Assembly (NCBI RefSeq): GCF_021919125.1
Contig: NZ_CP083439.1
Location: forward strand, 2,480,001 to 2,544,000
Source: Clavibacter sp. A6099
Lineage (GTDB): Bacteria; Actinomycetota; Actinomycetes; Actinomycetales; Microbacteriaceae
Reading direction: 5' to 3'
Length of the DNA: 64,000 nucleotides
Below, in pieces: positions 26,326 through 34,977 of this stretch; the first letter of the stretch is position 1; each line of letters starts with the position of its first letter. The notes under the pieces are model-generated. The model searched no databases. It was not told where the DNA came from and saw nothing but the letters and a program-made list of their open reading frames with translations. A program made the position numbers and the translations under genes.

Positions 26326-26353
26326 TCCCCCATTCCCGACCCCGGAAGGCCCA

Positions 26354-27595
26354 ATGACCTCCCTCATCCGCTCCGAGCGCGTCGCCGCCGGGCTCCTCCT
26401 CCTCGCCGCCGTCGTCGGCCTCGTCGTCGCGAACACGCCGGCCGGTCCCGGCCTCATCGCGTGGGCCGACGGGCACCTGGCGATGCCTGCGATCGGCGTC
26501 GACCTGTCGCTCCGGCACTGGGTCAGCGACGGCCTGCTCGTCGTCTTCTTCTTCATCGTCGCGGTCGAGCTCAAGCACGAGTTCCTGGCCGGCGGCTTGA
26601 ACAGCGTCTCCGCGGCGCTCGTGCCCGCCATCGCCGCGGTCGGCGGCGTGGTGGTGCCCGCGGGCGTGTACCTCGCGATCACCGCGGGCAGCGGCTTCGA
26701 GCGCGGCTGGCCCGTGCCTACCGCGACCGACATCGCCTTCGCGCTGGGCGTCCTCGCGGTGTTCGGCCGCGGCCTGCCCGCGGCCGTGCGCGTGTTCCTC
26801 CTCGCATTGGCGGTGCTCGACGACCTCATCGCCATCGGGATCATCGCGGTCTTCTTCACGACCGACCTCGCGATCGTGCCGCTCGTCGTCGCCGTGTTCG
26901 GCGTCGTGCTCTTCGCCGTCGTCGGCCGCCTCGGCGTCGGGCGCACGGGCGCCGCGCGGATCGCCGTGGTCGCGCTGCTGGTGCTCATCGCGCTCGTGAC
27001 GTGGTGGGCGACGCTCTCCTCCGGGATCCACGCGACCATCGCGGGCGTCGCCCTCGGCTTCGCGCTCCCCCGCCTCTCCGGCCTCCGCGCGGCGCATGCG
27101 CTGGAGCCGTTCTCGAACGGGATCGTGCTGCCGCTCTTCGCGTTCTCGGCCGCGCTCGTCGCGATCCCCGCGATCGGGCTGGCGGAGCTCGCGCCCGCGT
27201 TCTGGGGCATCGCGCTCGCGCTGCCGCTCGGCAAGCTCGTGGGAATCACCGCGGGCGGGCTGCTCGGCGCGTGGGTCGCGCGCCGCCGCGGATCCGCCGG
27301 CGGCCTCGCCGTGCCCGACCTCGTGACCGTGTCGCTCCTCGGCGGCATCGGGTTCACGGTGTCGCTGCTGATGAGCGAGCTCGCGTTCGCGGGCCTCGAT
27401 GAGGTGCGCGACGAGGGCACGCTCGCGGTGCTGCTGGGATCCGGCGTGTCCATCGTCGCGGCAGCCGTCACGCTGTCGATCCGCAGCCGCCGCGCCCGCC
27501 GCGACGGCACCCCCGCGGACGGGGACGCGGATGGGGACGACGCGACACGGGACGACTTCCCGGCGCACGTCGACGGCGGACCGGCGCGCGTCTAG
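26354..27595 (+). CDS. nhaA: Na+/H+ antiporter NhaA
   Basis: The 413-residue, roughly 12-span antiporter exchanges cytosolic sodium for external protons. The E. coli NhaA active-site aspartates have counterparts in ATDIAFALGVL (D126) and LALAVLDDLIAIG (D156, D157), and VELKHEFLAG with the charged stretch after it matches the family. GGAAGG lies five bases before the ATG. The C-terminal 35 residues are hydrophilic and Asp-rich. The gene is inserted between mazG and mfd on the opposite strand and is preceded by a possible structured leader. Confidence 0.93.
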   Translation: MTSLIRSERVAAGLLLLAAVVGLVVANTPAGPGLIAWADGHLAMPAIGVDLSLRHWVSDGLLVVFFFIVAVELKHEFLAGGLNSVSAALVPAIAAVGGVVVPAGVYLAITAGSGFERGWPVPTATDIAFALGVLAVFGRGLPAAVRVFLLALAVLDDLIAIGIIAVFFTTDLAIVPLVVAVFGVVLFAVVGRLGVGRTGAARIAVVALLVLIALVTWWATLSSGIHATIAGVALGFALPRLSGLRAAHALEPFSNGIVLPLFAFSAALVAIPAIGLAELAPAFWGIALALPLGKLVGITAGGLLGAWVARRRGSAGGLAVPDLVTVSLLGGIGFTVSLLMSELAFAGLDEVRDEGTLAVLLGSGVSIVAAAVTLSIRSRRARRDGTPADGDADGDDATRDDFPAHVDGGPARV

Positions 27596-27617
27596 GCGCA
27601 GCCCGCCCGCCGCCGGG

Positions 27618-30600
27618 TCACGCCTTGGGCGCGGACTCCTTCGCGGCCGGGGCCGGCTCCACCGTGAAGACGGCGTCGAGCAGCTGCCGCACCCAGTCCA
27701 CGAGCTCGGCGTCGGGCAGCGGCTCGCCGTCGCGCTTGGGCAGCGGCACGGTCACGGCGTTGGTCTGCGCGAACAGCCGGCTGCCCGGGTACATGCGCTG
27801 GAGTCGCACCTGCTTGCTGTCGGCGAGGTCGGCCGGCGCGATGCGCAGGTTCGGCCCCATCGCGACGACCTCGCTGAGCCCGGCCCGCTGGGCGACGCGA
27901 CGCAGGCGCGACACCCGCACCAGGTTGTCGACCTCCACGGGCGGCTCGCCGTAGCGGTCGGACAGCTCCTCGATGACCCGGTCGATCTGGTCGTCGGTGG
28001 CCGTGGGCGACGCCGCGGTGGACAGCTTCTGGTACGCCTCCAGGCGAAGCCGCTCGCTGTCGACGTACTCCTCGGGGATGTGCGCGTCGACCGGCAGCTC
28101 GAGCCGCAGCTCGGTCTGGCCCTCCGCGACGTCGCCGCGGAAGGTGGAGACGGCCTCGCCGATCATGCGGAGGTAGAGGTCGAAGCCCACGCCCTGGATG
28201 TGGCCCGACTGCTCGCCGCCCAGCAGGTTGCCCGCGCCGCGGATCTCGAGGTCCTTGAGCGCGACCTGCATGCCGGATCCCAGCTCGTTGTTCGCCGCGA
28301 TGGTGGACAGCCGGTCGTGCGCGGTCTCGGAGAGCGGCTTGTCGGCGTCGTAGAGGAAGTACGCGTAGGCCCGCTCCCGCCCACGGCCGACGCGACCGCG
28401 CAGCTGGTGCAGCTGGCTGAGGCCGTACTTGTCGGCCCGGTCGATGATGAGCGTGTTCGCGTTCGCGATGTCGAGGCCGGTCTCGATGATGGTGGTCGAC
28501 ACGAGCACGTCGAACTTGCGCTCCCAGAAGTCGACGATGACCTGCTCGAGCATCGCCTCGCTCATCTTGCCGTGGGCCACGGCGACGCGCGCCTCGGGCA
28601 CGAGCTCGGCCAGCTCGGACGCGACCCTGTTGATGCTCGACACGCGGTTGTGCACGAAGAACACCTGGCCCTCGCGCAGCAGCTCGCGCCGGATGGCGGC
28701 GGCGATCTGCTTCTCGCTGTTCGGGCCCACGAAGGTGAGGATCGGGTGCCGGTCCTCCGGCGGCGTCGCGAGCGTCGACATCTCGCGGATGCCCGTGACC
28801 GCCATCTCGAGCGTGCGCGGGATAGGCGTGGCCGACATCGCGAGGATGTCGACGTTGGCCTTGAGCTTCTTCAGCGCGTCCTTGTGCTCGACGCCGAACC
28901 GCTGCTCCTCGTCGATGATGACGAGCCCCACGTCCTTGAACGCGATGTTGCCCGTGAGCAGGCGGTGGGTGCCGATGACCACGTCGACCGAGCCGTCCTC
29001 GAGGCCCTTGACGGTCTCGCGCGACTCCTTCTCCGACTGGAAGCGGCTGAGCTGGCGCAGGTGCACGGGGAACCCGGCGAAGCGCTCCGAGAAGGTCTCG
29101 AAGTGCTGCTTCACGAGCAGCGTCGTGGGCACGAGCATCACGACCTGCTTGCCGTCCTGCACGGCCTTGAACGCGGCGCGCACGGCGATCTCGGTCTTGC
29201 CGAAGCCGACGTCGCCGGAGACGAGGCGGTCCATGGGGATGGGGCTCTCCATGTCGCGCTTGACCTCGTCGATGACCGTGAGCTGGTCCGGCGTCTCCAT
29301 GAACGGGAACGCCTCCTCGAGCTCGCGCTGCCACGGGGTGTCCGGCGGGAACGAGTGCCCGCGCGACGCCATGCGCGCGGAGTACAGCTTCACGAGCTCG
29401 ACCGCGATGTCGCGGACGGCCCGGCGCGCCTTGCCCTTCGCGGCGGCCCAGTCGCTGCCGCCCATCTTGCTGAGGGCCGGCTCCTCGCCGCCGACGTAGC
29501 GGCTGAGCAGGTCGAGCTGGTCGGTGGGCACGAAGAGCTTGTCGCCCGGGTAGCCGCGCTTCGAGGGCGCGTACTCGATGACGAGGTACTCGCGGCGGGT
29601 CTTCACGGCGTTGCGGCCGCCCGAGGAGACCTCGCGCTGCGTGAGCTCGACGAACCTCCCGATGCCGTGCGTGGTGTGCACGACGTGGTCGCCGGGCTTG
29701 AGCTGCAGCGGATCCACCACGTTCTTGCGGCGGGTGGCGAGCTTCTTGACCTGACGGCTGTCGTAGCCGGCCGCCCGCCCGTAGAACTCGCTCTCGGTGA
29801 GGAGCGCGAGCTTCACCTCGGGCATCTCGAAGCCCGCGTCGATGGCGGAGCGGAGCAGGTAGGCGATGCCGGGCTCGGGCTCGGCGGGGAACTCCTCGAC
29901 CACGCGCGCCGGGACGCCCGCCTCGCGGAGCACGGTGTCGGCTCGTTCGACCAGTCCGGATCCCTGGGCCACGACGCCCACGCTCCAGCCGTCGGCGAGG
30001 CGCTGGCGCACGTGCTCGATGGCGCCGTCGGCGTTGCCCGCGAAGCTCGGCACGGGATCCGCCTGGATGCGCACGGTCATGACCTCGTCGATGCCGAGGT
30101 CCTCCGGCAGCACGTCGGTGGCCTGGAAGCCGGACAGGGTCCACCAGCGGCGCGGGCCGCGGGCGTCGCGCAGGCGGCCGAGCGAGAGGAAGTCGCCGGA
30201 CGCGAGGTCGATGGGCGCCTGCGCTCCCGCGGTGGCGGCGTTCCACGCGGCGTCGAGGAACTCGCGGTTGGTGTCGGCGAGGCTCTGGGCGCGCGTGGAC
30301 ACCCGCTCGGGCGAGACGACGGCGATGGCCGCGTCCACCGGCAGGTAGTGCGTGACCGGGACGAGCCTGTCGACGAGCGCGGGGGCCAGCGACTCCATGC
30401 CCTCCACCGGGATGCCCTCGGCGATCTTCGCGAGCATCTGCTGGAGGTTCGGGAACTCGTGCTGCATCTCGCGGGCGCGCTGGCGCACGGGCGCGCTCAG
30501 CAGCAGCTCGCGACTCGGCGGCAGCTCCACCGAGGTGATCTCCTCCTCGAGCGAGCGCTGGTCCGCCACCGCGAACGGCCGCATCTGGTCGACCTCGTCG

Positions 30601-31250
30601 CCGAAGAACTCCACGCGCACCGGGTGGTCGGACACGGGCGGGAACACGTCGAGGATGCCGCCGCGCACTGCGAACTCCCCGCGGCGCGTGACCATGTCGA
30701 CGCGCGAGTAGGCGAGGTCGACGAGCCGCACGGCGAGCTCGGAGAGGTCGTGCCCGCGGCTGCCGGTGGCGAGCTGCACGGGCGCGAGCTCCGTGAGGTT
30801 GTCGGCGACGGGCTGGAGGGCCGCGCGCACCGAGGCGACGATGACGAGCGGGCGCACCCGGTCGGCGGGCACCTCGCGCGCACCCTGGCCGAGCGCGGCG
30901 TGCCACTGCTCCATGCGGCGCAGCGCGTGGATCCGCTTGCCCACGATCTCGGCGCTCGGGCTCAGCCGCTCGTGCGGCAGCGTCTCCCATGCCGGGAACT
31001 CGAGGATCTCGGCGTCCGGCAGCACCGCGTCGAGGCTGCGGCGCATGCCCTCGGACTCGCGGCCGGTGGCGGTGACGACGAGCAGGCACCCCGGGATGCC
31101 GCGCTGGATGCGCTGGCGCAGGAGCCCCGCGAGCAGCGGCCCCTGGAGCCCCTCGGTGAGGGAGAAGTCGGCGTCGCGGGAGGCCGATGCGAGGGCGTCG
31201 TCGAACGTGGAGGCGCGCGAGAGCGCCGGGATCAAGCCCTGGAGGATCAC
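27618..31250 (-). CDS. mfd: Transcription-repair coupling factor Mfd
   Basis: The 1210-residue protein has the complete Mfd plan: a UvrB-homology N-terminal region, a CarD-like RNA-polymerase-interaction domain (LKPGDHVVHTTHGIGRFVEL), superfamily 2 helicase motor with Walker A GDVGFGKTE, the D-E-E-Q box IIDEEQRFG and helicase motif VLVSTTIIETGLDI, and a C-terminal TRCF domain. It dislodges stalled RNA polymerase and recruits UvrA. The start is GTG with a TACGAT box six bases upstream. It follows pth by 88 bases in the usual actinobacterial order. Confidence 0.96.
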   Translation of the reverse strand: MILQGLIPALSRASTFDDALASASRDADFSLTEGLQGPLLAGLLRQRIQRGIPGCLLVVTATGRESEGMRRSLDAVLPDAEILEFPAWETLPHERLSPSAEIVGKRIHALRRMEQWHAALGQGAREVPADRVRPLVIVASVRAALQPVADNLTELAPVQLATGSRGHDLSELAVRLVDLAYSRVDMVTRRGEFAVRGGILDVFPPVSDHPVRVEFFGDEVDQMRPFAVADQRSLEEEITSVELPPSRELLLSAPVRQRAREMQHEFPNLQQMLAKIAEGIPVEGMESLAPALVDRLVPVTHYLPVDAAIAVVSPERVSTRAQSLADTNREFLDAAWNAATAGAQAPIDLASGDFLSLGRLRDARGPRRWWTLSGFQATDVLPEDLGIDEVMTVRIQADPVPSFAGNADGAIEHVRQRLADGWSVGVVAQGSGLVERADTVLREAGVPARVVEEFPAEPEPGIAYLLRSAIDAGFEMPEVKLALLTESEFYGRAAGYDSRQVKKLATRRKNVVDPLQLKPGDHVVHTTHGIGRFVELTQREVSSGGRNAVKTRREYLVIEYAPSKRGYPGDKLFVPTDQLDLLSRYVGGEEPALSKMGGSDWAAAKGKARRAVRDIAVELVKLYSARMASRGHSFPPDTPWQRELEEAFPFMETPDQLTVIDEVKRDMESPIPMDRLVSGDVGFGKTEIAVRAAFKAVQDGKQVVMLVPTTLLVKQHFETFSERFAGFPVHLRQLSRFQSEKESRETVKGLEDGSVDVVIGTHRLLTGNIAFKDVGLVIIDEEQRFGVEHKDALKKLKANVDILAMSATPIPRTLEMAVTGIREMSTLATPPEDRHPILTFVGPNSEKQIAAAIRRELLREGQVFFVHNRVSSINRVASELAELVPEARVAVAHGKMSEAMLEQVIVDFWERKFDVLVSTTIIETGLDIANANTLIIDRADKYGLSQLHQLRGRVGRGRERAYAYFLYDADKPLSETAHDRLSTIAANNELGSGMQVALKDLEIRGAGNLLGGEQSGHIQGVGFDLYLRMIGEAVSTFRGDVAEGQTELRLELPVDAHIPEEYVDSERLRLEAYQKLSTAASPTATDDQIDRVIEELSDRYGEPPVEVDNLVRVSRLRRVAQRAGLSEVVAMGPNLRIAPADLADSKQVRLQRMYPGSRLFAQTNAVTVPLPKRDGEPLPDAELVDWVRQLLDAVFTVEPAPAAKESAPKA

Positions 31251-31256
31251 CAGATG

Positions 31257-31262
31257 ATCGTA
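31257..31262 (-). promoter_or_regulatory. -10-like box TACGAT upstream of mfd
   Basis: TACGAT on the minus strand is six bases from the mfd GTG. No Shine-Dalgarno sequence is present. This is one of the best matches to an actinobacterial leaderless promoter in the window. Confidence 0.5.
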
Positions 31263-31338
31263 CGCGCCGCCACCGACGCGCTCGCCGTCGTCCGCCGAGG
31301 GCGGACGCGGGATGCGCAGACCGGGCCGGCCGGGCGGA

Positions 31339-31926
31339 TCAGGACGCGGCGGTGTGGAACCGCAGCTGCGCCGCGATGAGGCCGTCGGAGGCGATCATCT
31401 CGATGGCGTCGGCGGCGTCCTCCAGCACGTTCGGCAGCACCTGCCGCTCCGTGGAGGAGAAGGGCTTGAGCACGAAGTCGGCCGCGTCCTGGCGACCGGG
31501 CGGGCGGCCGATGCCGATGCGGACGCGCGTGAAGTCGCCCGTGCCGGCGGAGGAGATGATGTCGCGGATCCCGTTGTGGCCGCCGTGCCCGCCGCCCTGC
31601 TTGAGCTTCATGGAGTCGAAGGGGATGTCGAGCTCGTCGTGCGCGACCACTAGCTGCGCGGGCTCGAGCGAGAAGTACTTGAGGAGGTTCGCGACCGGGC
31701 CGCCGGACAGGTTCATGAACGAGCTCGGCTTCGCGAGGATGAGCTTCGGCCCGCCGGGGACCGCCCGCCCCTCCGCGACCTGCGCGTTGGCGCGGTGCGA
31801 GCGGAACGTGGCGCGCATCCGGTCGGCGAGGACGTCGAGCGCCATCTGGCCGACGTTGTGCCGCGTGCCCGCGTACTGCGGGCCGGGGTTGCCGAGGCCG
31901 ACCACGAGCAGGGTCCGGTCGTCCAC
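31339..31926 (-). CDS. pth: Peptidyl-tRNA hydrolase
   Basis: The 195-residue enzyme releases tRNA from dropped-off peptidyl-tRNA. The N-terminus LLVVGLGNPGPQYAGTRHNVG carries the catalytic His, and FMNLSGGPV and VAHDELDIPFDSMKLKQGGG with GGHNGIRDI supply the other conserved residues. Length is normal. The start is GTG with GGAGAG five bases upstream. It is co-directional with rplY upstream and mfd downstream. Confidence 0.95.
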   Translation of the reverse strand: MDDRTLLVVGLGNPGPQYAGTRHNVGQMALDVLADRMRATFRSHRANAQVAEGRAVPGGPKLILAKPSSFMNLSGGPVANLLKYFSLEPAQLVVAHDELDIPFDSMKLKQGGGHGGHNGIRDIISSAGTGDFTRVRIGIGRPPGRQDAADFVLKPFSSTERQVLPNVLEDAADAIEMIASDGLIAAQLRFHTAAS

Positions 31927-31970
31927 GTGCGCTCTCCTCGTCCGTCGATCGCATCCGGGGCGGATGCGCG

Positions 31971-32017
31971 GAGCCCGCCGGCCGCTGCCGGTGTCCCGGA
32001 CGGCGGCCGACGGGCTC
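31971..32017 (-). terminator. Long hairpin downstream of rplY
   Basis: Fifteen paired bases (31971-31985 with 32003-32017, one G-U) with further inner pairing lie between the rplY stop and the pth start on the minus strand. A second small hairpin at 32055-32072 precedes it. Together they probably reduce read-through into pth. Confidence 0.5.
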
Positions 32018-32079
32018 CGTGGTGCTGGTGGTGCGGTGCCGCACGTCGCGGCGACGCGGCCCGGGGGCCGCGGCGGATG

Positions 32080-32724
32080 CTACTTGTCGTCGCCCGACTG
32101 GTCGCCGGTGGCGCCGTCGTCGGTGACCGCGACGTCCGCGTCGCCCTCGGCCACGACGTCCTCGTCGACCGCGTCGGTCGTGAGGTCGAGCTGGGGCACG
32201 GAGATCGCGAGCACGAGGGTCTCGGGGTCGGTGACGAGCGTCGCGCCGGCGGGCAGGTCGACCTGGCCGGCCGTGATCTGCGTGCCCTCCTCGAAGCCCT
32301 CGATGGAGACGACGAAGCGCTCCGGGATGTGGGTGGCCTCGACGTCGACCGTGATGGACGTGTACTCGAGGTTGTGGATCGTGCCGGGGTAGGACTCGCC
32401 CTCGACGTGGATCGGGACCTCGACCTCGACGCGCTCGCCCTGGCGGACGACGATGAGGTCGACGTGCTCGATGATCTGGCGCACGGGGTCCTTCTGGACG
32501 TCCTTCACGAGCACCAGCTGGGGCGTGCCCGCGATGTCGAGCGTGATGATCTGGTTGGCCTTGCGGATGATGAGCATGAGCTCGTGACCCGGCAGCGTGA
32601 CGTGCTGCGGGTCGGTGCCGTGGCCGTAGATGACCGCGGGGATCTTGCCGATCGCGCGGATCTTGCGAGCCGCGCCCTTGCCGAACTGCGTGCGCAGCTC
32701 CGCGGAGAGGTTGTTGTCAACCAT
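32080..32724 (-). CDS. rplY: Ribosomal protein L25 / general stress protein Ctc
   Basis: The 214-residue protein has an N-terminal L25 5S-rRNA-binding domain (about 1-90, with GKGAARKIRAIGKIPAVIYG), the C-terminal TL5/Ctc beta domain (about 95-180) and an acidic Asp-rich tail. It binds 5S rRNA in the large ribosomal subunit. The ATG at 32724 has GGAG seven bases upstream; a longer in-frame reading to 32820 would place 32 non-conserved residues ahead of the domain and is rejected. It starts the rplY-pth-mfd run. Confidence 0.92.
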   Translation of the reverse strand: MVDNNLSAELRTQFGKGAARKIRAIGKIPAVIYGHGTDPQHVTLPGHELMLIIRKANQIITLDIAGTPQLVLVKDVQKDPVRQIIEHVDLIVVRQGERVEVEVPIHVEGESYPGTIHNLEYTSITVDVEATHIPERFVVSIEGFEEGTQITAGQVDLPAGATLVTDPETLVLAISVPQLDLTTDAVDEDVVAEGDADVAVTDDGATGDQSGDDK

Positions 32725-32840
32725 GGTGTCGCTCCAATTGCGGCCCGTGAGGGCTCGCGTCGTGTGTCTGTGTCTGCTCGAACGCTTGCGCGTGAGGAAT
32801 GAGGTGCGAGCCCCGTCCACCGCGTCGATAACGGACCGCC

Positions 32841-32858
32841 GCCGCGCTCTCGCGCGGC
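32841..32858 (-). terminator. Short GAGA-loop hairpin downstream of the kinase-oxidoreductase fusion
   Basis: GCCGCGC and GCGCGGC pair around a GAGA tetraloop, 35 bases past the fusion gene stop on the minus strand and upstream of rplY. It is stable but short, with no T tract. Confidence 0.4.
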
Positions 32859-32893
32859 CCCTGCGATCCCTCGCCGAAGTTCAACCCCCGATG

Positions 32894-34894
32894 CTACCGG
32901 ACGGACGGGTCCCCGGTCGACGCATCCAGTTCGTCCAGTGCGGCCGGTGCGGCCGTCGGCGACGGGGATCCCGGCAAGGCCGGCGTGGACTGGCCGACCC
33001 GGAGGCGCAGGCCGTCGTGGACGCCGTCGACGACGTCCTCGAACGCGACCGGCGCGCCGAGCGTGGCCGAGACGTAGACGCTCACCACGGTCGCGAGCGA
33101 CAGGAAGGCGTCGTCGACCGTGACCCCGGCCGGTCGGCCCGAGCGCAGGGCATCGGCGATGTCGTCGTACTGGCGGTAGTGGCCCTCGAGGTACGTGTTG
33201 TCGAGGCGCGGCGACCGCGGCAGGTCGGCGGCGTGGATCTCGAGCTCGGCGTCGTTGCGCACGTCGGCCTGGGCGGGCACGCCCGACTCGGGCGCCGCGT
33301 GGAAGTAGGTGAGGGATCCGGCCTCGATGACGGCGGATCCGCGCGTGCCCTGCACCTGCACGCGGGTGTCGAGGCCCGGGTAGCCCGCGGTGGTCGCCTG
33401 CAGGGTCGCGAGGGCGCCGGAGGCGAAGCGGATCACGGCGACCGCGACGTCCTCGACCTCGATGCCGTCGTGCGCGAGCAGCGCCGTCTGCGCGTACACC
33501 TCGACCGGGCGGCCGAGGTAGGAGACGAGGAGGTCGAGCGTGTGCACGCCCTGGTTCATCAGCGCGCCGCCGCCGTCGAGGTCCCACGTGCCGCGCCAGT
33601 GGCCGGAGTCGTAGAAGCCCTGGCTGCGCCACCACGGCGCGCTGGCGACGGCGGAGGTGAGGCGGCCGAGGCGGCCCGAGCGCACGGCCCGGTCGACGAC
33701 GACGCTCGACGGGTTGAAGCGGTGCTGGCTGATGACGGTCGAGAGGATCCCCCGCCCGGCGGCCTCGCGCGCGAGCTCGGCGATGCGTCGGCCGCGGGCC
33801 AGGTCGACGTCGAGCGGCTTCTCGATGACGACGTGGAGGCCGGCGGCGAGCGCCTCCTCTGCGAGGCCGATGTGCAGGCCGCTTGGCGTGCAGATGACGA
33901 CGAGCTCGGCGGCGTCCGCGCGGATCATGTCGCCCAGGTGCGCGAAGACGCGCGGGCGGTCGGCGTGCAGCTCGTCGACCACCACGTCGGCGAGCTCGGC
34001 GGCGGTGGCGGCCGTGACGTCCACGAGCGCGGCGACGCGGAACTCGGGGTGCTCGGCGAGCACGCGCGCGTGGTGCGTGCCGATGACGCCGCAGCCGACG
34101 ATCGCGACGCGGATGGGCTCGTGGACGGCGGCGGCGGGCGCGCCCTCCGGGCCCGCGGACGGTGCCGCGTCGGCGCGGAGCACGTCGACGCGCGGCACGT
34201 CGGCCTCCGACCGCGCCTCCCTGACGACAGCGGGGACGTCCGCCTCGGGCACCGCGGCGGCGGGCTCGGTCGCGGTGGCCGGCGCGTCGTCGACCCGGCC
34301 GGGCGACGCCGTGCGGCCGCCGGGCAGCAGCTCGCGGACGGCCGCGTCGGCGAGCGCGACGGGATCGTCGGTGATGTCGAGCGTGATGCCCTGCTCGTCG
34401 TCGCCGAGCGGCTCGAGCGTGCGCAGCTGCGACGCGAGCAGGCTCGACGGCATGAAGTGGCCCTCGCGGCCGCCGAGGCGCTCGGCCAGCAGCTCGTGGT
34501 CGCCGGCCAGGTGCACGAAGACGGCGTCGGGCGCGGCGGCACGGAGGACGTCGCGGTAGGAGCGCTTCAGCGCGCTGCACGCGACGACGGGTCCGCCATC
34601 GGGGCGCCCCGCGAGCGCGCGACCGACCTCCTCCAGCCAGGGCCGGCGGTCGTCGTCGTCGAGCGCGTGGCCCTCGGCCATCTTGCGGCGGTTGGCCTCC
34701 GGGTGGAGGTCGTCGCCGTCGATGAAGGGGACGCCGGCATCCTGCGCGAGCAGCTCGCCCACCGTGGACTTCCCGGATCCGGAGACCCCCATCACGATCA
34801 CGGGCGGGAACGGGCGGACGGCGTCGATGCGGATCACTCCCTGCGGTTCGGTGAGGAACTCGTGCGGCGCGACCGTGTGGGTGCGCTCGTCCAT
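32894..34894 (-). CDS. Gluconokinase fused to Gfo/Idh/MocA oxidoreductase
   Basis: The 666-residue product has two domains. Residues 29-190 are a GntK-type gluconate kinase: Walker A GVSGSGKST (36-44), FIDGDDLHPEANRRKM (57-72), VVACSALKRSYRD (103-115) and GHFMPSSLLASQL (145-157). A Pro/Ala/Glu/Val-rich linker (about 193-258) joins a Gfo/Idh/MocA dehydrogenase with Rossmann motif GCGVIG (267-272), the E-K-P motif (358-360), and a C-terminal substrate domain containing GGGALMNQGVHTLDLLVSY. The kinase would make 6-phosphogluconate, the substrate of the divergent gnd product. The oxidoreductase may feed sugar acids or polyols into the same route (inference). The ATG at 34894 is the only ATG before the Walker motif, but TAGGAT overlaps it, so the true start is uncertain. 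Confidence 0.82.
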   Translation of the reverse strand: MDERTHTVAPHEFLTEPQGVIRIDAVRPFPPVIVMGVSGSGKSTVGELLAQDAGVPFIDGDDLHPEANRRKMAEGHALDDDDRRPWLEEVGRALAGRPDGGPVVACSALKRSYRDVLRAAAPDAVFVHLAGDHELLAERLGGREGHFMPSSLLASQLRTLEPLGDDEQGITLDITDDPVALADAAVRELLPGGRTASPGRVDDAPATATEPAAAVPEADVPAVVREARSEADVPRVDVLRADAAPSAGPEGAPAAAVHEPIRVAIVGCGVIGTHHARVLAEHPEFRVAALVDVTAATAAELADVVVDELHADRPRVFAHLGDMIRADAAELVVICTPSGLHIGLAEEALAAGLHVVIEKPLDVDLARGRRIAELAREAAGRGILSTVISQHRFNPSSVVVDRAVRSGRLGRLTSAVASAPWWRSQGFYDSGHWRGTWDLDGGGALMNQGVHTLDLLVSYLGRPVEVYAQTALLAHDGIEVEDVAVAVIRFASGALATLQATTAGYPGLDTRVQVQGTRGSAVIEAGSLTYFHAAPESGVPAQADVRNDAELEIHAADLPRSPRLDNTYLEGHYRQYDDIADALRSGRPAGVTVDDAFLSLATVVSVYVSATLGAPVAFEDVVDGVHDGLRLRVGQSTPALPGSPSPTAAPAALDELDASTGDPSVR

Positions 34895-34942
34895 CCTACG
34901 AGACGCTCCCCGACGCCCCGCTGACGGTCGGGGGCCCGGGCG

Positions 34943-34948
34943 TAGCCT
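34943..34948 (+). promoter_or_regulatory. -10-like box TAGCCT upstream of gnd
   Basis: TAGCCT lies 29 bases before the gnd ATG, leaving room for a short leader that contains a strong AAGGAGG. This contrasts with the leaderless-type genes in the window. Confidence 0.35.
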
Positions 34949-34977
34949 GATGGCGACTGTCGACAAGGAGGCATCAG

